A stretch of DNA of 64,000 bases from Paraglaciecola sp. L3A3. Its GTDB lineage: Bacteria; Pseudomonadota; Gammaproteobacteria; Enterobacterales; Alteromonadaceae. Position numbers and translations under genes: made by a program. Position 1 is the stretch's first letter. Each line of letters starts with the position of its first letter. Positions 36,812-46,307 of the stretch are shown one piece after another. Where the stretch lies: the NCBI RefSeq assembly GCF_009796765.1, contig NZ_CP047023.1, forward strand, positions 3,145,501 to 3,209,500, read 5' to 3'. A model generated the notes under the pieces. It was not told where the DNA came from, searched no databases, and was given only the letters and a program-made list of their open reading frames with translations.

Positions 36812-38178
36812 CTTTTTTGAAACTCCGGACTCATTAAAAATAAAGTAACAGCTTGTGATTTACTTTCTGCACGTGAAATCAATAACTCAGTGCGTTCATC
36901 CATTAGAGGGCCTAAAGCATTTTGCGCCAGTTCCACAGGACTATTTTTTACAAACTTACTGACATGCTCAGCCCATTCGATTCGCCCCATCATCGCCCGT
37001 GGTCCTGCCCAATATTCCTGTGTATCTTTATAACCTGCGGGTGAACCAGCAGCAAAAGGTTGCTGACCCAATATGCTTAAACTTTTAGAAAAATTGGGAT
37101 TAATTTTTTTTATTCCACAAACGCGACATGTTGAGATCACAAATTCTCTAGGGGTTTTAAACTTAGCGCCTTGTTCTGACCAACTCAATGGGTGCTCAAT
37201 CATAGCTTGTAGCACTTGGGGTAAATTACCCTTAGTTTTCAGCCAAACAGCAACCATAGTGTCAACTAAGGCTTGTGGTGGATTATCATTAACAAAATGA
37301 TTAACTAACTTTCTCGAGACGAACTCAGCGGTTTTAGCATTGACCGCCAAATCATTCAGTATCCGTACTCCTTGCTTTACACCGTCTTGCTGATATATTT
37401 TTCCAAAAACATCACGACGTCCGGGCTCATGTAAATTGGCTTTAAATGAAAAATTAGCAGAACCTTTACCTTCTACTCCCCACCCCGTGATTGCTCGCGC
37501 TAACTCAGTCACATCAGCCTGATCATAACCTGCATTGACACCTAGAGTATGTAACTCCAAAATCTCTCTAGCCAAATTTTCATTCAGGCCTCTTTTACCT
37601 TTGCTTCTTTTACCTGCTTTAGAATTGGGCCCAATAGATTGTTCATTATTAAGATAAAGCAACATAGCAGGATGGCTTTCTACAGCCAATAACATATCTG
37701 CAAATGATCCTGAAATATAAGGAGCAATAGCCTCTATTTCTAAGGTAGGAGCTAAAGCTCGCATCCTAGGTCCATTGCCAGTGACGCTAAAGTGATTGGA
37801 AAAGAAATCCACCAATCGCCAATAAAAAGGACTATCAGTCACAATAGAATGAACGACAGTAGCACTAATCGCTTTTTGCAATTGTTTGTTGATTTGTTTT
37901 TGGGTGTTTTGACTCGCCATTAACATCATGTTTGCTTGAGGGGATGCTTTTGGCGTTTTTTCCTGCTTTTTTTGTTGTTGGTATAAATTCAATTGTTCAG
38001 CAGCCAATTGGCTATTCCATTGCATATCCAATAAGGTTAATTCTTTTAAAGCATTATCAGCTGTAATCTGATTGAGAAGCCATTGTTGTGGTTGTTGTTT
38101 AATTTTTCTAATGGTTTTGGCATTGGCCCCATAACCGAATCTATGGGCGGCAATAAAAGATCGAGTATTTGACATCAT
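36808..38178 (-). CDS. DUF1800 family protein
   Basis: These 456 residues match DUF1800: RFGYGA near the start, NHFSVTG, NENLAREILELHTLGV (with the preceding RGLNE), ARAITGW and RKLVNHFV. No clear signal peptide is present. It lies directly upstream of and overlaps the DUF1501 gene, its usual partner. The function of the pair is unknown; an extracytoplasmic oxidative or binding role has been suggested, but nothing here settles it. A basic Lys/Gln-rich insert lies about 60-100. Confidence 0.85.
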   Translation of the reverse strand: MMSNTRSFIAAHRFGYGANAKTIRKIKQQPQQWLLNQITADNALKELTLLDMQWNSQLAAEQLNLYQQQKKQEKTPKASPQANMMLMASQNTQKQINKQLQKAISATVVHSIVTDSPFYWRLVDFFSNHFSVTGNGPRMRALAPTLEIEAIAPYISGSFADMLLAVESHPAMLLYLNNEQSIGPNSKAGKRSKGKRGLNENLAREILELHTLGVNAGYDQADVTELARAITGWGVEGKGSANFSFKANLHEPGRRDVFGKIYQQDGVKQGVRILNDLAVNAKTAEFVSRKLVNHFVNDNPPQALVDTMVAVWLKTKGNLPQVLQAMIEHPLSWSEQGAKFKTPREFVISTCRVCGIKKINPNFSKSLSILGQQPFAAGSPAGYKDTQEYWAGPRAMMGRIEWAEHVSKFVKNSPVELAQNALGPLMDERTELLISRAESKSQAVTLFLMSPEFQKR

Positions 38179-38285
38179 ATGAACTCGTTATCAATGATTA
38201 TTGACATCACTCTATGCCCATTCATAAATTAGGCAATAACGCTTACAAATTATTTACAATTAATATTTGATTAATGAATGAAAGG

Positions 38286-38684
38286 TTAACTTGATTGGCT
38301 AGAATCTTGGTATAACTCCAGCGGTAAGCCATCTGGATCATTAAAAAAAGTAAATTTCCTATTGGTAAACTCGTCAATCCGAATCGGCTCTACAGAGATG
38401 AATTTAGATTCTAAGTACTCTACAACCTGCTCAACAGAGTCGACACAAAATGCTAAGTGCCTTAAACCTAGCGCCTCTGGACGGCTTGGCCGAGCAGGTG
38501 GATTAGGAAAGGAAAACAACTCAATTTGATTACCATTAGGTAATGCCAGATCTAACTTAAAGGAATCTCTTGCAGCTCGATAATTCTCTGCAATCACCTC
38601 TAATCCTAAAATATCTGTATAAAAATATTTCGACTTTTCATAATCTGAACAAATAATAGCTGCATGATGAATAGCTTTTAACAA
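38286..38684 (-). CDS. yaeR: VOC-family (glyoxalase-like) protein YaeR
   Basis: This 132-residue vicinal-oxygen-chelate protein closely resembles E. coli YaeR: HHAAIICSDYEKSKYFY, ARDSFKLDLAL, IELFSFPNPPARPSRPEA, GLRHLAF and FTFFNDPDGLPLELYQ. I choose TTG 38684 as start because AAGGAG lies seven bases before it and the protein then matches family length; an ATG at 38735 would add 17 unmatched residues. A metal-dependent lyase or dioxygenase fold; substrate unknown. Confidence 0.85.
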   Translation of the reverse strand: MLKAIHHAAIICSDYEKSKYFYTDILGLEVIAENYRAARDSFKLDLALPNGNQIELFSFPNPPARPSRPEALGLRHLAFCVDSVEQVVEYLESKFISVEPIRIDEFTNRKFTFFNDPDGLPLELYQDSSQSS

Positions 38685-38926
38685 CCTAATCTCCTTTAAT
38701 ATATGATGATAAACTGTTCTCCACAGCATAACCATTTCCCTAGTAAAAGACTAACTCCAAATCTTGTTAATAAACACAAAATAAATTTACAAACTTATAA
38801 CATCCCATACCCAAGTATCACATAACAGGTTTTTCCAAACAAAAATTTAACTTCTAATAGACCCATCGAAACCAACTACGGTTTCAGGAAAGAACTTAAT
38901 TGAACATCAACACAGAGGATTTAACC

Positions 38927-39322
38927 ATGTTGAAAATAGTTAAAACATCTATAGTAATCGCCACTACTTCTTTAATCTTTGCTAGCAACGCTCAAGCTGA
39001 TGTTGGCGAAGCATTACAAAATATCTGTACCATTGTTAAAGCTGATGACAAAGGTGAGCTACGTAAAAAAATGAAACGTGTACAGTCTGATTTTAGTTTA
39101 AGAATTAAAGATTATTACTCAGGTGTTTCTTGTGGAGGTAACAGCCTAATTCGAACAGCTATGTTAAATGACGCCATAGAAACAGGTACATTGATGATTA
39201 AAAAAATGCCTAAAAGTGATTTAAGTGCACCAGAAAAAGATGGTAAAACAGTGTCAGCTTGGGCCACTGAGAATGGTTTAAATAGTTCACCACTTTTTGC
39301 AGAACTAACCGATCGTCTTTAA
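38927..39322 (+). CDS. DUF3718-like exported small protein
   Basis: This 131-residue protein has a signal peptide (MLKIVKTSIVIATTSLIFA, cleavage after AQA). The mature part has two cysteines (CTIV, VSCGG) likely forming a disulfide, and a GNSLIR motif, matching the DUF3718 group of Alteromonadales and relatives. The ATG at 38927 is preferred over an upstream TTG because AGAGGA lies seven bases before it. It ends just before a terminator and is a single gene. Function unknown. Confidence 0.7.
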   Translation: MLKIVKTSIVIATTSLIFASNAQADVGEALQNICTIVKADDKGELRKKMKRVQSDFSLRIKDYYSGVSCGGNSLIRTAMLNDAIETGTLMIKKMPKSDLSAPEKDGKTVSAWATENGLNSSPLFAELTDRL

Positions 39323-39360
39323 TTAACCAGTCAACATGGACGGTAGATAATATCTACCCT

Positions 39361-39387
39361 AAAAAAGGCCTCTGTTAGGCCTTTTTT
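39361..39387. terminator. Bidirectional terminator, DUF3718 gene/rmuC
   Basis: AAAAAAGGCCT (39361-39371) pairs perfectly with AGGCCTTTTTT (39377-39387) around CTGTT, with T- and A-runs on either side, so it works on both strands. It touches the rmuC stop codon. Confidence 0.88.
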
Positions 39388-40868
39388 TATTCCGCCTCAT
39401 CATTGCCAATACTTGCTTGATCTAATAAGTTAGTATCCAATTTTTTATTACTCTGTACACCTAACTTTCTAAACTGTTCGACTTGTCTAACAAGATTACC
39501 TTTGCCGCTAGACAGTTTATTCATTGCTCCTTCAAAGTTCTTTTGGGTCGACTCAATGGCTTTACCCACTTTATCCATATCAGCCATAAAACCATGAAAT
39601 TTGTCATATAACTTAGCTGCATTTTCAGCAATTTTTTGCGCATTTTGGTTTTGATATTCATACTGCCAAATATTATTGATAGTCCTTAATGCCACCAATA
39701 AATTAGTAGGGCTGACCAACATTATATTGTTATCAAAGGCTAACTTGAGCAGGTCTGGAGCTTGATCTGCGGCAAGTAAAAAAGCAGACTCAATGGGAAT
39801 AAACATCAACACATAATCTAACGTACGAATACCTTTTAAATCTTGATAATCTTTTTTGCCTAATTCTTTAATATGATTACGTAATGAATTCACATGTTCT
39901 TTTAAATGAATGCTCCGTGCGAGTTCATCATCCTGCTCATTAAAATAACGCTCGTATGCAGATAAAGACACTTTCGAATCTACCACAACATCTTTGTCAT
40001 TTGGTAGATGCACTACTACATCTGGTTGATACAGTTTGCCACTTTCATTTTTAAGAGAGACTTGAGTATCAAATTCGTGCCCTTCTCTTAAACCAGATTC
40101 TTTTAGTATTCTTTCCAGTACCACTTCGCCCCAATTACCTTGGGTTTTATTATCACCTTTTAGTGCTTTCGTTAATGCGGCGGCATCATGGGTAATCTGT
40201 TGATTCAGCTCTTTTAAGCCTAAAATCTCTGTTTTTAACGATGCTCGTTCTTGCCCTTCTTTCACATATTGATCGGTCACTTGACGTTTAAACCCTTCAA
40301 TTTGTTCCTTAAAAGGTAGCAGGATACTTGCTAAACCATCTTTACTAGATTGGCTGAATTTCTGTTGTTTTTGTTCAAAAATCTTATTAGCTAAATTCTC
40401 AAATTGTTCCTGTAACCTTCTTTCTGCATTTTCCAACAATTGTAGTTTTTCATTGCTGGCTATTTGTTCCTGCTCAAACTTTGCCGCTTGAGAGCCAAGC
40501 TGAGTACGAAGATCAGCAACTATTTTATTTGTGCGTAAATATTCTTGTTGCCAATGTTGTTTTTCTTGATCTAATTCAGCAATACGTTCCACTTGTTGGC
40601 TTAACTGACCTAACCTATTTTGCATGGTCAATTGAGTGTCCCTAGCCTGTTTTTGTTCTAGCGATAATTCTCTAATCACTATATCTTGTTGCGAAACTTG
40701 TCCCTTTAAGACAGTTTCTTGTTGCTGACTCAAAACATGGGCTTGCTCAAGTAACTGAGTGCATTTAGTTTTACTTCGGATAGCAACAAAGAATGCCCCC
40801 AGTAAAAGCCCGGCCAGAAATAGACCAGCTAAGATCGCCAAACTAATAGGATCGTTAAATTGATTCAT
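39387..40868 (-). CDS. rmuC: DNA recombination protein RmuC
   Basis: These 493 residues comprise an N-terminal membrane segment (about 9-29), a long coiled coil to about residue 200, then the RmuC nuclease-like domain (GNWGEVVLERIL, PDVVVHLPNDKDVVVDSKVSL, MFIPIESAFL). RmuC limits inversions at short repeats and is thought to act as an anchored nuclease on damaged DNA ends. Length and order agree with E. coli RmuC. It is separated by 84 bases from fumarase on the same strand, with a hairpin in between. Confidence 0.93.
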   Translation of the reverse strand: MNQFNDPISLAILAGLFLAGLLLGAFFVAIRSKTKCTQLLEQAHVLSQQQETVLKGQVSQQDIVIRELSLEQKQARDTQLTMQNRLGQLSQQVERIAELDQEKQHWQQEYLRTNKIVADLRTQLGSQAAKFEQEQIASNEKLQLLENAERRLQEQFENLANKIFEQKQQKFSQSSKDGLASILLPFKEQIEGFKRQVTDQYVKEGQERASLKTEILGLKELNQQITHDAAALTKALKGDNKTQGNWGEVVLERILKESGLREGHEFDTQVSLKNESGKLYQPDVVVHLPNDKDVVVDSKVSLSAYERYFNEQDDELARSIHLKEHVNSLRNHIKELGKKDYQDLKGIRTLDYVLMFIPIESAFLLAADQAPDLLKLAFDNNIMLVSPTNLLVALRTINNIWQYEYQNQNAQKIAENAAKLYDKFHGFMADMDKVGKAIESTQKNFEGAMNKLSSGKGNLVRQVEQFRKLGVQSNKKLDTNLLDQASIGNDEAE

Positions 40869-40907
40869 AATAAAATTTAATCATTCAGAAAATACAAAGA
40901 AGGGCAA

Positions 40908-40933
40908 CAGAGATAGTCAGCTAACTATCTCTG
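40908..40933 (-). terminator. Hairpin after the fumarase gene
   Basis: CAGAGATAGT (40908-40917) pairs perfectly with ACTATCTCTG (40924-40933) around a 6-base loop. It is followed on the minus strand by only a weak T-rich tail, so termination may be partial. Confidence 0.5.
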
Positions 40934-40952
40934 CAATCAAAGGTGCTAGTAG

Positions 40953-42470
40953 TTACTTATTTTGCTCGGCTATTTTAACCTTCCAGATCGCAGGACCCGT
41001 TTCGTGAGCATTGGCACCTGAGCTGTCAACGGCAACTGTCACTGGCATATCTTGCACATCAAATTCATAGATAGCTTCCATACCTAAATCTTCAAAAGCC
41101 ACCACACGGGCATGTTTTATAGCTTTAGACACTAGATAAGCAGCGCCACCCACAGCCATCAAATAAACAGATTTATGTTTAGCTATGCTTTTAACTGTGT
41201 CAGGGCCACGCTCAGCTTTACCTATCATGCCACTAATTCCAGTTTGTTCTAACATCATGTCGGTAAACTTATCCATACGAGTAGCGGTTGTAGGGCCTGC
41301 AGGCCCTACCGCTTCGTCACCAACCGCATCAACAGGGCCAACGTAATAAATGAATTTATTCTCGAAATCAACACCTTCTGGAAGACCTTCACCATTATCT
41401 AACATAGTTTGTATACGTTTATGGGCAGCATCGCGACCGGTTAACATTTTGCCAGACAACAACACGGTTTCACCTACTTTCCATTCTTGGATATCGGCTT
41501 TAGTCACTGTATTTAAATCGACACGGCGAGTTCCTTGTCCTACTTCCCATGTCACCTTTGGCCAATCTTCTAATTTTGGCGGGGTAAACTCAGCAGGTCC
41601 AGTACCATCTAAATGAAAATGAGCATGGCGAGTAGCCGCACAATTCGGGATCATTGCTACAGGTTTAGAAGCCGCATGAGTAGGTAAAGATTTAATTTTG
41701 ATATCTACGACTGTAGTTAAGCCCCCCAAACCTTGGGCACCAATACCTAAGTCATTCACTTTTTTGAAGATATCTAAACGAAGTTTTTCTTCTGTGGTTT
41801 CTGCGCCTCGGTCCATTAACTCTTGAATATCCACAGGATCCATCAAACTTTCTTTAGCTAATACCGCAGCCTTTTCAGCCGTACCACCAATACCTATACC
41901 TAACATTCCAGGAGGACACCAGCCAGCTCCCATAGTAGGTAATGTTTTCACTACCCAGTCAGCAATATCATCACTGGGGTTAAGCATCACCATTTTTGAT
42001 TTGTTTTCTGAACCGCCACCTTTAGCCGCGATCATCACTTCTATATGATCACCTGCAACTGTATCAATATGCACTACAGCTGGGGTATTATCTTTAGTGT
42101 TAATCCGTTTACCAGCAGGATCTGACACGATTGAGGCCCGTAAAGGATTATCTGGATTCAAATAAGCACGTCGAGTGCCTTCATCCACCATTTGTTGTAC
42201 CGTTAAATCAGTTTTATCCCATTGCACACCCATACCAATTTTAACAAAACAGGTCACAATACCCGTGTCTTGACATAATGGACGTTTACCTTCAGCAGAC
42301 ATTCGAGAATTAATTAAGATTTGCGCCATCGCATCTTTCGCTGCTTGGCTTTGCTCTTTGTTATAAGCTTTTTCAACAGCTTTAATGTAATCAAGTGGGT
42401 GGTAATAAGAAATAAATTGCAAAGATTCCTCGATACTGTCGATAAAATCTTGCTGACGAATAACAGTCAT
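40953..42470 (-). CDS. fumA: Fumarate hydratase class I (iron-sulfur)
   Basis: These 505 residues are the size of the two-domain class I fumarase, a [4Fe-4S] enzyme interconverting fumarate and malate. Cluster cysteines are visible at Cys66 (LCQDTG), in GWCPPGM and in PNCAATRH. The C-terminal domain has VGPAGPTTATRMD. It is oxygen-sensitive, unlike class II FumC. It is divergent from pabB. The fumA versus fumB name cannot be decided by sequence. Confidence 0.93.
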   Translation of the reverse strand: MTVIRQQDFIDSIEESLQFISYYHPLDYIKAVEKAYNKEQSQAAKDAMAQILINSRMSAEGKRPLCQDTGIVTCFVKIGMGVQWDKTDLTVQQMVDEGTRRAYLNPDNPLRASIVSDPAGKRINTKDNTPAVVHIDTVAGDHIEVMIAAKGGGSENKSKMVMLNPSDDIADWVVKTLPTMGAGWCPPGMLGIGIGGTAEKAAVLAKESLMDPVDIQELMDRGAETTEEKLRLDIFKKVNDLGIGAQGLGGLTTVVDIKIKSLPTHAASKPVAMIPNCAATRHAHFHLDGTGPAEFTPPKLEDWPKVTWEVGQGTRRVDLNTVTKADIQEWKVGETVLLSGKMLTGRDAAHKRIQTMLDNGEGLPEGVDFENKFIYYVGPVDAVGDEAVGPAGPTTATRMDKFTDMMLEQTGISGMIGKAERGPDTVKSIAKHKSVYLMAVGGAAYLVSKAIKHARVVAFEDLGMEAIYEFDVQDMPVTVAVDSSGANAHETGPAIWKVKIAEQNK

Positions 42471-42594
42471 AAATGCCTCTTGAATTTTCAGGGATAATTT
42501 TTCTTACTATTATGATAACCTGCTATAGCTATTAGCTCCATGAGAAATCCGCCCCAATTAAGCAAGTAATTTTGCAAGTACACAAAATCAACAG

Positions 42595-43998
42595 ATGATG
42601 AACCAAGAAAAACCTTTAATATCGATTAACACACTTAACTTATCTCCTTCTCTCCCTATTGCTGATATTTTTGAGCACTTTGCGGCCGACAATTGGTCTA
42701 TATTATTAGACTCATCAGATGGCATTCACCAAGATGCTCAATTTGATATTTTGGTGGCAGCTCCCATAGCCACCATTACAACTAATGGTGCATCCAGTAA
42801 AATATGGCATAAGGCTAAGCAACAAACTGAGCAGAAAACAACAAACCCGTTAACTCTGCTACAGGCCTTGAAAAATCAATATATCAGTGAAACCCAACTT
42901 GATTCAGATTTACCTTTTATTGCTGGTGCCATGGGATATTTTGCTTATGACTTGGGCAGACAATTTGAAAATATCCCAAGCCAAAGACCCGAAGAATATA
43001 GAACGCCAGATATGGCAGTTGGCATTTACACTTGGAGTATTATTAAGGATAAAAAAGCGGGCAAATTTTACCTTTGCAGCATGTCAAATTATCCCCATCC
43101 AAGCGTTTCAGCAATTGAAGCCCTAGAGCCAACCATATCTAAGCAGAGCTTTTTTTCCTTAAATGAAGCTTGGCAAGCCAATATGGACAAACAACAATAT
43201 CAGCAAAAAATATCTAAAATCATTGATTATTTGCAAGCTGGAGATTGTTATCAGGTCAATTTGGCTCAGCGATTTAGTACCACCTATCGAGGAGATGAAT
43301 GGTCTGCTTACAAACTACTTAGTAAAGCAAACCAAGCGCCATTTTCTGCTTTTATCCGTATGCCCAATAGTGCCATTATCAGCATTTCACCTGAGCGATT
43401 AATTTCGGTTAAAAATAGGTTGGTACAAACTAAACCCATTAAAGGTACTCGGCCTCGCGGTAAAACTGCAGCAGAAGATAAACAACATATTGCAGCACTA
43501 TTAAGTTCTGAGAAAGATCGCGCTGAAAACTTAATGATTGTAGATTTATTACGTAATGATCTGAGTAAACATTGCCATGCCGGCAGCGTACAAGTGCCAC
43601 ATTTATTCCAGATAGAAAGTTTTAATGCCGTACATCACCTAGTCAGTACTGTCACCGGCAAGCTAAAAACAGACAGTACACCACTGAATATATTGCAAGG
43701 CGCATTTCCTGGAGGCTCCATTACTGGAGCCCCTAAAATTAGAGCTATGCAAATCATTGATGAATTAGAGCCTAATAATCGTAATATATACTGTGGTAGT
43801 ATTGGTTATGCAGGCTTACAAGGTGACATGGACACTAGCATTTGTATTCGTACTTTATTATGTGAAAAAACTGAATCAAACAAGCAAATTCACTGTTGGG
43901 CTGGAGGCGGTATAGTGATAGATTCGAATGCCAAAGATGAATATCAAGAAAGTTTAGATAAAGTATCTAAAATATTACCTGTGCTTCCCCTTATCTGA
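42595..43998 (+). CDS. pabB: Aminodeoxychorismate synthase component I
   Basis: These 467 residues of the chorismate-utilising family make 4-amino-4-deoxychorismate for folate. The Lys of PIKGT (Lys283) marks PabB; anthranilate synthase TrpE has Ala there. Other motifs are GDCYQVNLAQRF, ERAENLMIVDLLRNDLSKH and FPGGSITGAPK. It is followed by a Nudix gene 20 bases on, the same order as pabB-nudL in E. coli. The partner glutaminase PabA is not in this window. Confidence 0.93.
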   Translation: MMNQEKPLISINTLNLSPSLPIADIFEHFAADNWSILLDSSDGIHQDAQFDILVAAPIATITTNGASSKIWHKAKQQTEQKTTNPLTLLQALKNQYISETQLDSDLPFIAGAMGYFAYDLGRQFENIPSQRPEEYRTPDMAVGIYTWSIIKDKKAGKFYLCSMSNYPHPSVSAIEALEPTISKQSFFSLNEAWQANMDKQQYQQKISKIIDYLQAGDCYQVNLAQRFSTTYRGDEWSAYKLLSKANQAPFSAFIRMPNSAIISISPERLISVKNRLVQTKPIKGTRPRGKTAAEDKQHIAALLSSEKDRAENLMIVDLLRNDLSKHCHAGSVQVPHLFQIESFNAVHHLVSTVTGKLKTDSTPLNILQGAFPGGSITGAPKIRAMQIIDELEPNNRNIYCGSIGYAGLQGDMDTSICIRTLLCEKTESNKQIHCWAGGGIVIDSNAKDEYQESLDKVSKILPVLPLI

Positions 43999-44018
43999 GG
44001 ATAAAAAGTAGTTATCAA

Positions 44019-44591
44019 ATGAACAAAACACAATTTTTAACTCGTTTTCTTCATGCCAGAAACATCTATCATGATGCAGATTACCCATTATCAAAACCGG
44101 GTAAAGCTGCTGCAGTATTGTTGCCTATCATTGAACATAATAACCAATTATCCGTATTATTTACTTTAAGAGCTAAACACTTAAAACATCATGCTGGGCA
44201 AATCAGTTTCCCAGGAGGTAAACAAGAAATAACGGATAACTCGCTGTTAGATACTGCTATTCGAGAAACACAAGAAGAAGTGGGTATATTACCTAGTCAA
44301 ATCGAAGTAATAGGCAGCTTGCCTTTATACCGAACAATTAGTCGCTTTGAAGTGACACCTTTCATTGGTTTTGTTAATTCCCCCTTAACCTTAATTATTG
44401 ATAAAAATGAAGTGGATAGTACATTTGAAGTGCCGCTGCCTTACTTGTTAGACCAAAATAATCATCTTACCCATTGGGTTAAGCGCAACAAAACTCTACA
44501 ACCTATTCATTTTATTCCATGGCAACAACATACTATATGGGGTGCTACCGCAACCTTTATTCGTACCCTTTCACAGCATATAAATGACTAA
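44019..44591 (+). CDS. nudL: Nudix hydrolase, CoA pyrophosphatase-like (NudL)
   Basis: This 190-residue protein has a complete Nudix box, GGKQEITDNSLLDTAIRETQ then EEVGI (residues 66-90), preceded by the QISFPGGK signature of NudL/YeaB CoA pyrophosphatases. It likely cleaves CoA or related nucleotides to phosphopantetheine and adenosine 3',5'-bisphosphate. It lies downstream of pabB as in E. coli. Cytoplasmic. Confidence 0.88.
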   Translation: MNKTQFLTRFLHARNIYHDADYPLSKPGKAAAVLLPIIEHNNQLSVLFTLRAKHLKHHAGQISFPGGKQEITDNSLLDTAIRETQEEVGILPSQIEVIGSLPLYRTISRFEVTPFIGFVNSPLTLIIDKNEVDSTFEVPLPYLLDQNNHLTHWVKRNKTLQPIHFIPWQQHTIWGATATFIRTLSQHIND

Positions 44592-44644
44592 CCTATGTCC
44601 AGGTCAGTCATTTAAGGTCTAAAAAAGCAACACAGAGCTTTTTT
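44582..44644. terminator. Two hairpins between nudL and the GH43 gene
   Basis: AAATGACT (44582-44589) and AGTCATTT (44606-44613) form a first hairpin overlapping the nudL stop. AAAAAAGC (44621-44628) and GCTTTTTT (44637-44644) form a second with A/T runs on both sides. They end the two convergent transcripts. Confidence 0.7.
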
Positions 44645-44666
44645 GAATTAACGAGTTTAGCGAATA

Positions 44667-46307
44667 TTAAGACTGTATTTCTTCATACTTAAAGTAATCA
44701 AAATCGGCAACCACATTCATGCCAGATGTATCTTGACAAGCCATACCTACAAAAGCCCCAGTAAAGCTGGCACCTTCACCTTTCCCAGCTTCATCAGAGA
44801 CAATGGAATAGTCAAGATTAACGGGTAATTTAGTGTATTCAATACCGTCAATTGAGAAGAAAAAATGCAAAGTATCGTCATTCACTTCAGCACGTAAAAA
44901 AACCTTACCTTGCTTAGGTAAAGTAAACCTTGCGTCGGTTTCATAGCCGTTTATATGCCCTTCTCTTAGCGGAAAATTAAGAGCCAAAGACTGCTCAGCG
45001 TTACACTGCATAATATCGACAAATCGTTGACCATTATCATCTACAGATACATAACAATAATGAAACTTGTGGCCATTGTAATAACATACGAGTCCCGCCA
45101 CTTGTTGAAAGTTTTCAGGGCTAAAATCAAGGCATGTCTCGGCAACATAACTAAACGATTGTTGACGTCTGGCCACCAATGCTTGAGTGAACAAACTACC
45201 TATAGATTCTTTACCAATTAAACGTAACCACCCCTTACGAGCAGTAAGACTCATGATGTCGCTAGGTTCTGGTGTTCTTAGCCACTGAAACGCACTTGGT
45301 AAGACTTCACTGTCGAAGTCATGCTGGATATCATCTTTAGGCCAAGGATGAGCAGGCAAGTTAGGCCCAATAACATTCAATGATGGCAGTCTATCCCCCG
45401 CTTCACCTATTACTTTAAGCCAGCCGTCTTTAGTCCATTGTGTTTTTTGGATCGCAGTTTCACGACCAAGTGGGCTGCGTCTTGGGCCTGAAAGTGGCCG
45501 TCCGCACAAATGCACTAAATAGGTTTCGCCATCTGGCGTGTCAAACAAGTCTCCATGGCCTGCCCGTTGCAATGGTAAATCTTGATTATCTTTGGCTGTT
45601 AGAATAAAACCATCGGGATCTAATTCATAAGGACCATCAATATTTTTTGAGCGAGCCAAGGTCATAGCATGGTTATAACCAGTGCCGCCTTCCGCTGTGA
45701 CTAAATAATAATAGCCGTTGCGCTGATACAAATGAGGCGCTTCGGTTAGCGCAAGTTTGCTGCCAGAAAAGATATTTTTAGCTTTGCCGATTAGTTTTTT
45801 GCTGACAGTACAATATTCTTGTAATACCACACCAGCAAACGGATGTTTATTATGGCGATAATCCCAAACCATATTAACAAACCATTTTTTACCATTTTGA
45901 TCATGAAACAAAGAGGGATCAAAACCACTAGAATTCATATAGACGGGATCGCTCCATCTACCATCAATTGTTTCACAGCTGGTGAGATAATTGTGAGTGT
46001 CTTTATAGTTCCCATCAAAACGTTTTACATCCGTATATATTAAGTAAAACATCCCTTTATCGTAACTTAAACAAGGGGCCCAAACGCCACACGAGTCTGG
46101 GTTTCCTCGCATATCAAGTAGTGACGACCGATTTAAAGGACGTGAAACCAAACGCCAATTAACTAAGTCTTTAGAGTGATGAATTTGTACACCGGGATAC
46201 CATTCAAAAGTCGATGTTGCGACATAATAATCATCGGCAACACGGACGATACTGGGATCGGGGTTAAATCCAGCAAGAATGGGATTTTGTATTAATGATG
46301 TACTCAT
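44667..46307 (-). CDS. xynB: GH43 beta-xylosidase
   Basis: This 546-residue intracellular GH43 enzyme matches XynB-type beta-1,4-xylosidases. The catalytic triad is visible: Asp17 (NPDPSIV, base), Asp130 (GFDPSLF, pKa tuner) and Glu189 (LTEAPHL, acid). The C-terminal half is the beta-sandwich typical of the large GH43 xylosidases, with DFSPENFQQVAGLVCYYN. No signal peptide, so it acts on xylo-oligosaccharides taken up by the overlapping transporter gene. Arabinofuranosidase side activity is possible. Confidence 0.9.
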   Translation of the reverse strand: MSTSLIQNPILAGFNPDPSIVRVADDYYVATSTFEWYPGVQIHHSKDLVNWRLVSRPLNRSSLLDMRGNPDSCGVWAPCLSYDKGMFYLIYTDVKRFDGNYKDTHNYLTSCETIDGRWSDPVYMNSSGFDPSLFHDQNGKKWFVNMVWDYRHNKHPFAGVVLQEYCTVSKKLIGKAKNIFSGSKLALTEAPHLYQRNGYYYLVTAEGGTGYNHAMTLARSKNIDGPYELDPDGFILTAKDNQDLPLQRAGHGDLFDTPDGETYLVHLCGRPLSGPRRSPLGRETAIQKTQWTKDGWLKVIGEAGDRLPSLNVIGPNLPAHPWPKDDIQHDFDSEVLPSAFQWLRTPEPSDIMSLTARKGWLRLIGKESIGSLFTQALVARRQQSFSYVAETCLDFSPENFQQVAGLVCYYNGHKFHYCYVSVDDNGQRFVDIMQCNAEQSLALNFPLREGHINGYETDARFTLPKQGKVFLRAEVNDDTLHFFFSIDGIEYTKLPVNLDYSIVSDEAGKGEGASFTGAFVGMACQDTSGMNVVADFDYFKYEEIQS

